Shown one piece after another: positions 55,806 through 64,000 of a DNA stretch of 64,000 nucleotides (within the stretch, counting starts at the first letter, position 1; each line of letters opens with the position of its first letter). The DNA is from Rhynochetos jubatus. Taxonomy: Eukaryota; Chordata; Aves; Eurypygiformes; Rhynochetidae. Position numbers and translations under genes: made by a program. The notes under the pieces were generated by a model. That model ran no database searches, was not told the origin of the DNA, and saw only the letters and a program-made list of their open reading frames with translations. The stretch lies in assembly GCA_027574665.1 (NCBI GenBank), contig CM050657.1, positions 30,689,408 to 30,753,407 of the forward strand, read 5' to 3'.

Positions 55806-58637
55806 GTGGATTTCGACTTTGCCGGGGATACAGAGCTCTGTCTTAAGAGGCATGCAGTGCTCTGCCAAAACAAACAAGGTTTCGCTAAGAAATTCCCTCG
55901 TAGCTCTTTCCCTTTTGGAGGAAAAGGGAGAGGTTTGTTTCTAAGCTTTGCAAGCGGTCCCGCGCTCTGCCGAAAAGGGAACGAACTGCTGGAGCACAGC
56001 GAGAGAAAACAGCGTCAGCAATTCCTTCCTAGCTCTTTCTGTTGCCGAGGAACTGTGGCACTGTTGGAACTGGAGATTGCAAGCAACACAGCGATCCGGC
56101 TGCTCTGGCACGCAGTGCTCTGCAAAGGCGCAGCAAGAAGGGACAAGAAATTCTCTCCTAACTCTTTCTGTTTGGTCGCATTACAGTGCTGCTTCAGATG
56201 GCCGTGTTCGGGCAGACGCTTCAACGAGCCGCGCATTCGAGCCTCTCCGAGCCTGTTAGCACAGAGAAGGTGACCCTGTGGATTTCGACTTTCCCGGGGA
56301 TACAGAGCGCTGTCTTAAGAGGCATGCAGTGCTCTGCCAAAACAAACAAGGTTTCGCTAAGAAATTCCCTCGTAGCTCTTTCCCTTTTGGAGGAAAAGGG
56401 AGAGCTTTGTTTCTAAGCTTTGCAAGCGGTCCCGCGCTCTGCCGAAAAGGGAACGAACTGCTGGAGCACAGTGAGAGAAAACAGCGCAAGCAATTCCTTC
56501 CTAGCTCTTTCTGTTGCCGAGGAACTGTGGCACTGTTGGAACTGGAGATTGCAAGCAACACAGCGATCCGGCTGCTCTGGCACGCAGTGCTCTGCAAAGG
56601 CGCAGCAAGAAGGGACAAGAAATTCTCTCCTAACTCTTTCTGTTTGGTCGCATGACAGTGCTGCTTCAGATGTCCGTGTTCGGGCAGACGCTTCAACGAG
56701 CCGCGCATTCCAGCCTCTCCGAGCCTGTTAGCACAGAGAAGGTGACCCTGTGGATTTCGACTTTCCCGGGGACACAGAGCTCTGTCTTAAGAGGCATGCA
56801 GTGCTCTGCCAAAACAAACAAGGTTTCGCTAAGAAATTCCCTCGTAGCTCTTTCCCTTTTGGAGGAAAAGGGAGAGGTTTGTTTCTAAGCTTTGCAAGCG
56901 GTCCCGCGCTCTGCCGAAAAGGGAACGAACTGCTAGAGCACAGCGAGAGAAAAGAGCGCAAGCAATTCCTTCCTAGCTCTTTCTGTTGCCGAGGAACTGT
57001 GGCACTGTTGGAACTGGAGATTGCAAGCAACACAGCGATCCGGCTGCTCTGGCACGCAGTGCTCTGCAAAGGCGCAGCAAGAAGGGACAAGAAATTCTCT
57101 CCTAACTCTTTCTGTTTGGTCGCATTACAGTGCTGCTTCAGATGTCCGTGTTCGGGCAGACGCTTCAACGAGCCGCGCATTCGAGCCTCTCCGAGCCTGT
57201 TAGCACAGAGAAGGTGACCCTGTGGATTTCGACTTTGCCGGGGATACAGAGCTCTGTCTTAAGAGGCATGCAGTGCTCTGCCAAAACAAACAAGGTTTCG
57301 CTAAGAAATTCCCTCGTAGCTCTTTCCCTTTTGGAGGAAAAGGGAGAGGTTTGTTTCTAAGCTTTGCAAGCGGTCCCGCGCTCTGCCGAAAAGGGAACGA
57401 ACTGCTAGAGCACAGCGAGAGAAAAGAGCGTAAGCAATTCCTTCCTAGCTCTTTCTGTTGCCGAGGAACTGTGGCACTGTTGGAACTGGAGATTGCAAGC
57501 AACACAGCGATCCGGCTGCTCTGGCACGCAGTGCTCTGCAAAGGCGCAGCAAGAAGGGACAAGAAATTCTCTCCTAACTCTTTCTGTTTGGTCGCATTAC
57601 AGTGCTGCTTCAGATGTCCGTGTTCGGGCAGACGCTTCAACGAGCCGCGCATTCGAGCCTCTCCGAGCCTGTTAGCACAGAGAAGGTGACCCTGTGGATT
57701 TCGACTTTCCCGGGGATACAGAGCTCTGTCTTAAGAGGCATGCAGTGCTCTGCCAAAACAAACAAGGTTTCGCTAAGAAATTCCCTCGTAGCTCTTTCCC
57801 TTTTGGAGGAAAAGGGAGAGGTTTGTTTCTAAGCTTTGCAAGCGGTCCCGCGCTCTGCCGAAAAGGGAACGAACTGCTGGAGCACAGCGAGAGAAAACAG
57901 CGTCAGCAATTCCTTCCTAGCTCTTTCTGTTGCCGAGGAACTGTGGCACTGTTGGAACTGGAGATTGCAAGCAACACAGCGATCCGGCTGCTCTGGCACG
58001 CAGTGCTCTGCAAAGGCGCAGCAAGAAGGGACAAGAAATTCTCTCCTAACTCTTTCTGTTTGGTCGCATTACAGTGCTGCTTCAGATGTCCGTGTTCGGG
58101 CAGACGCTTCAACGAGCCGCGCATTCGAGCCTCTCCGAGCCTGTTAGCACAGAGAAGGTGACCCTGTGGATTTCGACTTTCCCGGGGATACAGAGCTCTG
58201 TCTTAAGAGGCATGCAGTGCTCTGCCAAAACAAACAAGGTTTCGCTAAGAAATTCCCTCGTAGCTCTTTCCCTTTTGGAGGAAAAGGGAGAGCTTTGTTT
58301 CTAAGCTTTGCAAGCGGTCCCGCGCTCTGCCGAAAAGGGAACGAACTGCTGGAGCACAGCGAGAGAAAACAGCGTCAGCAATTCCTTCCTAGCTCTTTCT
58401 GTTGCCGAGGAACTGTGGCACTGTTGGAACTGGAGATTGCAAGCAACACAGCGATCCGGCTGCTCTGGCACGCAGTGCTCTGCAAAGGCGCAGCAAGAAG
58501 GGACAAGAAATTCTCTCCTAACTCTTTCTGTTTGGTCGCATTACAGTGCTGCTTCAGATGGCCGTGTTCGGGCAGACGCTTCAACGAGCCGCGCATTCGA
58601 GCCTCTCCGAGCCTGTTAGCACAGAGAAGGTGACCCT
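55335..58637 (+). repeat. 3303-bp interval headed by a 1-bp-deletion monomer, S3
   Basis: Starts: 55335 (deletion), 55806, 56278 (AGCGCTGTC start, type-i end with G at 377), 56750 (C at 24), 57222, 57694, 58166 (C at 128, G at 396). Relative to S2 one monomer is inserted after the deletion monomer and one lost at the end, so the equal length conceals a changed order. Confidence 0.72.
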
Positions 58638-59108
58638 GTGGATTTCGACTTTCCCGGGGATCCAGAGCTCTGTCTTAAGAGGCATGCAGTGCTCTGCCAA
58701 AACAAACAAGGTTTCGCTAAGAAATTCCCTCGTAGCTCTTTCCCTTTTGGAGGAAAAGGGAGAGGTTTGTTTCTAAGCTTTGCAAGCGGTCCCGCGCTCT
58801 GCCGAAAAGGGAACGAACTGCTAGAGCACAGCGAGAGAAAACAGCGTCAGCAATTCCTTCCTAGCTCTTTCTGTTGCCGAGGAACTGTGGCACTGTTGGA
58901 ACTGGAGATTGCAAGCAACACAGCGATCCGGCTGCTCTGGCACGCAGTGCTCTGCAAAGGCGCAGCAAGAAGGGACAAGAAATTCTCTCCTAACTCTTTC
59001 TGTTTGGTCGCATTACAGTGCTGCTTCAGATGGCCGTGTTCGGGTAGACGCTTCAACGAGCCGCGCATTCGAGCCTCTTCGAGCTGTTAGCACAGAGAAG
59101 GTGACCCT
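58638..59108 (+). repeat. 471-bp monomer with linked 1-bp deletion, copy 4
   Basis: The linked changes occur together with G at offset 396 (ATGGCCG), a combination not found in the other five copies, and with A at offset 186. It is a mosaic. Confidence 0.92.
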
Positions 59109-60996
59109 GTGGATTTCGACTTTGCCGGGGATACAGAGCTCTGTCTTAAGAGGCATGCAGTGCTCTGCCAAAACAAACAAGGTTTCGCTAAGAAATTCCC
59201 TCGTAGCTCTTTCCCTTTTGGAGGAAAAGGGAGAGGTTTGTTTCTAAGCTTTGCAAGCGGTCCCGCGCTCTGCCGAAAAGGGAACGAACTGCTGGAGCAC
59301 AGCGAGAGAAAACAGCGCAAGCAATTCCTTCCTAGCTCTTTCTGTTGCCGAGGAACTGTGGCACTGTTGGAACTGGAGATTGCAAGCAACACAGCGATCC
59401 GGCTGCTCTGGCACGCAGTGCTCTGCAAGGGCGCAGCAAGAAGGGACAAGAAATTCTCTCCTAACTCTTTCTGTTTGGTCGCATTACAGTGCTGCTTCAG
59501 ATGTCCGTGTTCGGGCAGACGCTTCAACGAGCCGCGCATTCGAGCCTCTCCGAGCCTGTTAGCACAGAGAAGGTGACCCTGTGGATTTCGACTTTCCCGG
59601 GGACACAGAGCTCTGTCTTAAGAGGCATGCAGTGCTCTGCCAAAACAAACAAGGTTTCGCTAAGAAATTCCCTCGTAGCTCTTTCCCTTTTGGAGGAAAA
59701 GGGAGAGGTTTGTTTCTAAGCTTTGCAAGCGGTCCCGCGCTCTGCCGAAAAGGGAACGAACTGCTAGAGCACAGCGAGAGAAAAGAGCGCAAGCAATTCC
59801 TTCCTAGCTCTTTCTGTTGCCGAGGAACTGTGGCACTGTTGGAACTGGAGATTGCAAGCAACACAGCGATCCGGCTGCTCTGGCACGCAGTGCTCTGCAA
59901 AGGCGCAGCAAGAAGGGACAAGAAATTCTCTCCTAACTCTTTCTGTTTGGTCGCATTACAGTGCTGCTTCAGATGTCCGTGTTCGGGCAGACGCTTCAAC
60001 GAGCCGCGCATTCGAGCCTCTCCGAGCCTGTTAGCACAGAGAAGGTGACCCTGTGGATTTCGACTTTCCCGGGCATACAGAGCTCTGTCTTAAGAGGCAT
60101 GCAGTGCTCTGCCAAAACAAACAAGGTTTCGCTAAGAAATTCCCTCGTAGCTCTTTCCCTTTTGGAGGAAAAGGGAGAGGTTTGTTTCTAAGCTTTGCAA
60201 GCGGTCCCGCGCTCTGCCGAAAAGGGAACGAACTGCTGGAGCACAGCGAGAGAAAACAGCGTCAGCAATTCCTTCCTAGCTCTTTCTGTTGCCGAGGAAC
60301 TGTGGCACTGTTGGAACTGGAGATTGCAAGCAACACAGCGATCCGGCTGCTCTGGCACGCAGTGCTCTGCAAAGGCGCAGCAAGAAGGGACAAGAAATTC
60401 TCTCCTAACTCTTTCTGTTTGGTCGCATTACAGTGCTGCTTCAGATGGCCGTGTTCGGGCAGACGCTTCAACGAGCCGCGCATTCGAGCCTCTCCGAGCC
60501 TGTTAGCACAGAGAAGGTGACCCTGTGGATTTCGACTTTCCCGGGGATCCAGAGCTCTGTCTTAAGAGGCATGCAGTGCTCTGCCAAAACAAACAAGGTT
60601 TCGCTAAGAAATTCCCTCGTAGCTCTTTCCCTTTTGGAGGAAAAGGGAGAGGTTTGTTTCTAAGCTTTGCAAGCGGTCCCGCGCTCTGCCGAAAAGGGAA
60701 CGAACTGCTAGAGCACAGCGAGAGAAAAGAGCGTAAGCAATTCCTTCCTAGCTCTTTCTGTTGCCGAGGAACTGTGGCACTGTTGGAACTGGAGATTGCA
60801 AGCAACACAGCGATCCGGCTGCTCTGGCACGCAGTGCTCTGCAAAGGCGCAGCAAGAAGGGACAAGAAATTCTCTCCTAACTCTTTCTGTTTGGTCGCAT
60901 TACAGTGCTGCTTCAGATGGCCGTGTTCGGGCAGACGCTTCAACGAGCCGCGCATTCGAGCCTCTCCGAGCCTGTTAGCACAGAGAAGGTGACCCT
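58638..60996 (+). repeat. 2359-bp interval headed by a 1-bp-deletion monomer
   Basis: Five monomers at 58638 (deletion; unusual pairing of GCTAGAGCAC with CAGCGTCAGC), 59109 (CAGCGCAAGC, G at 321), 59581 (C at 24), 60053 (CCCGGGCATAC) and 60525 (C at 25, GAGCGTAAGC). Confidence 0.72.
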
Positions 60997-61467
60997 GTGG
61001 ATTTCGACTTTCCCGGGGATACAGAGCTCTGTCTTAAGAGGCATGCAGTGCTCTGCCAAAACAAACAAGGTTTCGCTAAGAAATTCCCTCGTAGCTCTTT
61101 CCCTTTTGGAGGAAAAGGGAGAGGTTTGTTTCTAAGCTTTGCAAGCGGTCCCGCGCTCTGCCGAAAAGGGAACGAACTGCTGGAGCACAGCGAGAGAAAA
61201 CAGCGTCAGCAATTCCTTCCTAGCTCTTTCTGTTGCCGAGGAACTGTGGCACTGTTGGAACTGGAGATTGCAAGCAACACAGCGATCCGGCTGCTCTGGC
61301 ACGCAGTGCTCTGCAAAGGCGCAGCAAGAAGGGACAAGAAATTCTCTCCTAACTCTTTCTGTTTGGTCGCATTACAGTGCTGCTTCAGATGTCCGTGTTC
61401 GGGTAGACGCTTCAACGAGCCGCGCATTCGAGCCTCTTCGAGCTGTTAGCACAGAGAAGGTGACCCT
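60997..61467 (+). repeat. 471-bp monomer with linked 1-bp deletion, copy 5
   Basis: The linked changes are present; A at offset 25 rather than the C seen in copies 1 to 4. Confidence 0.92.
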
Positions 61468-61939
61468 GTGGATTTCGACTTTGCCGGGGATACAGAGCTC
61501 TGTCTTAAGAGGCATGCAGTGCTCTGCCAAAACAAACAAGGTTTCGCTAAGAAATTCCCTCGTAGCTCTTTCCCTTTTGGAGGAAAAGGGAGAGGTTTGT
61601 TTCTAAGCTTTGCAAGCGGTCCCGCGCTCTGCCGAAAAGGGAACGAACTGCTGGAGCACAGCGAGAGAAAACAGCGCAAGCAATTCCTTCCTAGCTCTTT
61701 CTGTTGCCGAGGAACTGTGGCACTGTTGGAACTGGAGATTGCAAGCAACACAGCGATCCGGCTGCTCTGGCACGCAGTGCTCTGCAAGGGCGCAGCAAGA
61801 AGGGACAAGAAATTCTCTCCTAACTCTTTCTGTTTGGTCGCATTACAGTGCTGCTTCAGATGTCCGTGTTCGGGCAGACGCTTCAACGAGCCGCGCATTC
61901 GAGCCTCTCCGAGCCTGTTAGCACAGAGAAGGTGACCCT

Positions 61940-62410
61940 GTGGATTTCGACTTTCCCGGGGATACAGAGCTCTGTCTTAAGAGGCATGCAGTGCTCTGCC
62001 AAAACAAACAAGGTTTCGCTAAGAAATTCCCTCGTAGCTCTTTCCCTTTTGGAGGAAAAGGGAGAGGTTTGTTTCTAAGCTTTGCAAGCGGTCCCGCGCT
62101 CTGCCGAAAAGGGAACGAACTGCTGGAGCACAGCGAGAGAAAACAGCGTCAGCAATTCCTTCCTAGCTCTTTCTGTTGCCGAGGAACTGTGGCACTGTTG
62201 GAACTGGAGATTGCAAGCAACACAGCGATCCGGCTGCTCTGGCACGCAGTGCTCTGCAAAGGCGCAGCAAGAAGGGACAAGAAATTCTCTCCTAACTCTT
62301 TCTGTTTGGTCGCATTACAGTGCTGCTTCAGATGTCCGTGTTCGGGTAGACGCTTCAACGAGCCGCGCATTCGAGCCTCTTCGAGCTGTTAGCACAGAGA
62401 AGGTGACCCT
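61940..62410 (+). repeat. 471-bp monomer with linked 1-bp deletion, copy 6
   Basis: It matches copy 5 at all markers (A at 25, CAGCGTCAGC) and lies 943 bp after it. Confidence 0.92.
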
Positions 62411-62882
62411 GTGGATTTCGACTTTGCCGGGGATACAGAGCTCTGTCTTAAGAGGCATGCAGTGCTCTGCCAAAACAAACAAGGTTTCGCTAAGAAATTC
62501 CCTCGTAGCTCTTTCCCTTTTGGAGGAAAAGGGAGAGGTTTGTTTCTAAGCTTTGCAAGCGGTCCCGCGCTCTGCCGAAAAGGGAACGAACTGCTGGAGC
62601 ACAGCGAGAGAAAACAGCGTCAGCAATTCCTTCCTAGCTCTTTCTGTTGCCGAGGAACTGTGGCACTGTTGGAACTGGAGATTGCAAGCAACACAGCGAT
62701 CCGGCTGCTCTGGCACGCAGTGCTCTGCAAAGGCGCAGCAAGAAGGGACAAGAAATTCTCTCCTAACTCTTTCTGTTTGGTCGCATTACAGTGCTGCTTC
62801 AGATGGCCGTGTTCGGGCAGACGCTTCAACGAGCCGCGCATTCCAGCCTCTCTGAGCCTGTTAGCACAGAGAAGGTGACCCT

Positions 62883-64000
62883 GTGGATTTCGACTTTCCC
62901 GGGGATACAGAGCTCTGTCTTAAGAGGCATGCAGTGCTCTGCCAAAACAAACAAGGTTTCGCTAAGAAATTCCCTCGTAGCTCTTTCCCTTTTGGAGGAA
63001 AAGGGAGAGGTTTGTTTCTAAGCTTTGCAAGCGGTCCCGCGCTCTGCCGAAAAGGGAACGAACTGCTGGAGCACAGCGAGAGAAAACAGCGTCAGCAATT
63101 CCTTCCTAGCTCTTTCTGTTGCCGAGGAACTGTGGCACTGTTGGAACTGGAGATTGCAAGCAACACAGCGATCCGGCTGCTCTGGCACGCAGTGCTCTGC
63201 AAAGGCGCAGCAAGAAGGGACAAGAAATTCTCTCCTAACTCTTTCTGTTTGGTGGCATTACAGTGCTGCTTCAGATGGCCGTGTTCGGGCAGACGCTTCA
63301 ACGAGCCGCGCATTCGAGCCTCTCCGAGCCTGTTAGCACAGAGAAGGTGACCCTGTGGATTTCGACTTCCCCGGGGATACAGAGCCCTGTCTTAAGAGGC
63401 ATGCAGTGCTCTGCCAAAACAAACAAGGTTTCGCTAAGAAATTCCCTCGTAGCTCTTTCCCTTTTGGAGGAAAAGGGAGAGGTTTGTTTCTAAGCTTTGC
63501 AAGCGGTCCCGCGCTCTGCCGAAAAGGGAACGAACTGCTAGAGCACAGCGAGAGAAAAGAGCGTAAGCAAGTCCTTCCTAGCTCTTTCTGTTGCCGAGGA
63601 ACTGTGGCACTGTTGGAACTGGAGATTGCAAGCAACACAGCGATCCGGCTGCTCTGGCACGCAGTGCTCTGCAAAGGCGCAGCAAGAAGGGACAAGAAAT
63701 TCTCTCCTAACTCTTTCTGTTTGGTCGCATTACAGTGCTGCTTCAGATGTCCGTGTTCGGGCAGACGCTTCAACGAGCCGCGCATTCGAGCCTCTCCGAG
63801 CCTGTTAGCACAGAGAAGGTGACCCTGTGGATTTCGACTTTCCCGGGGATACAGAGCGCTGTCTTAAGAGGCATGCAGTGCTCTGCCAAAACAAACAAGG
63901 TTTCGCTAAGAAATTCCCTCGTAGCTCTTTCCCTTTTGGAGGAAAAGGGAGAGGTTTGTTTCTAAGCTTTGCAAGCGGTCCCGCGCTCTGCCGAAAAGGG
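62883..64000 (+). repeat. Right-edge monomers, the last one partial
   Basis: Starts at 62883, 63355 and 63827; the last is cut at offset 174 by the window edge. Private changes occur here: GGTGGCATT at 62883's monomer, and CTTCCCCGG, GAGCCCTG and AAGCAAGTCC in the one at 63355. The partial monomer carries AGCGCTGTC. The array evidently continues to the right. Confidence 0.85.

Larger units (their letters stand above)
60997..62882 (+). repeat. Two successive 943-bp dimers each headed by a 1-bp-deletion monomer
   Basis: Dimer one is 60997 plus 61468; dimer two is 61940 plus 62411. Both pair a deletion monomer with a G-at-16 monomer. The second members differ: 61468 has CAGCGCAAGC with G at 321, while 62411 has CAGCGTCAGC with G at 396 and a private CTCTGAGCC. 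The 59109 and 61468 monomers share all markers. Confidence 0.7.
1..64000 (+). repeat. 472-bp satellite DNA, continuous tandem array (about 135.6 monomers)
   Basis: The same 472-bp sequence recurs without interruption and in one orientation. Monomer starts, taken at GTGGATTTCGAC, fall at 129, 601, 1073 and so on to 63827. Spacing is 472 bp except for four 468-bp and six 471-bp monomers. Composition counted on the monomer at 129-600 is 248 G+C of 472, with 24 CpG. Useful variable offsets are 16, 17, 24, 25, 45, 128, 136, 186, 195, 205, 210, 211, 321, 326, 377, 396, 404, 408, 420, 421, 434 and 437. No spacer, transposon or unique sequence interrupts the array, and both array ends lie outside the window. 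Such arrays in eukaryotes are typically heterochromatic and evolve by unequal crossover and gene conversion; a centromeric role is possible but not shown. I do not recognise this satellite as a named family. Confidence 0.98.

Noticed and set aside
1-64000. CRISPR array or other prokaryotic repeat system
   Set aside because: The repeat unit is 472 bp with no alternating unique spacers and no associated genes.
1-64000. Ribosomal DNA, 5S, histone or small nuclear RNA gene array
   Set aside because: No conserved rRNA, histone or snRNA sequence is recognisable in the monomer on either strand.
1-64000. Tandem array derived from a transposon or retroelement
   Set aside because: No terminal repeats, target-site duplications, reverse transcriptase or transposase motifs, or poly(A) tails are seen; the internal 129-bp structure points to simple tandem duplication instead.

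Overview
The whole window is one uninterrupted, head-to-tail tandem array of a single satellite DNA. The repeat is 472 bp, about 52-53% G+C, and about 135.6 copies run in the same orientation from base 1 to base 64000, cut at both window edges. I see no unique sequence, transposon, RNA gene, intron-exon structure or credible protein gene. The open frames that recur at every repeat (about 155 codons on +, 150 on -) are a by-product of the repeated monomer. An array of this size and purity is typical of eukaryotic heterochromatin (pericentromere, centromere, sex chromosome or microchromosome). The species cannot be told from the sequence. CpG is only mildly depleted (24 per monomer, observed/expected about 0.7).

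Monomer starts are set here at a conserved GTGGATTTCGAC (first full start at 129); 'offset' means position within the monomer from that point. Monomers differ at a few dozen diagnostic sites, and the order of these variants gives the layout. Bases 1-9096: an irregular mix including a partial copy of the later 11-mer and a local 3-monomer duplication. Bases 9097-34096: a higher-order repeat of 11 monomers (types a to k), with three near-identical 5188-bp copies (9097, 15701, 20889), an extra a-b-c block (14285), a copy shortened to six monomers by a mappable crossover (26077), and a divergent 5192-bp copy (28905). Bases 34097-38344: a transition zone. From 38345 a second family ('R') dominates, marked by altered bases at offsets 205-211, 434, 396 and 16. 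It holds a 5-monomer duplication (38817 and 41177) and a block linked to a 1-bp deletion that recurs three times at exactly 3303 bp from 48729, then at shorter spacing to the right end.

The monomer has its own older structure: three diverged units in 129-bp register plus an 85-bp remnant, a hairpin with an 11-bp stem, and a cluster of perfect palindromes including a 12-mer. The window therefore records nested duplication: 129-bp units to a 472-bp monomer, to multimeric units of 3, 5 and 11 monomers, to the array. Nothing suggests a gene system; the interest lies in the repeat's structure and history. All comparisons were made by eye at diagnostic sites, not by full alignment.
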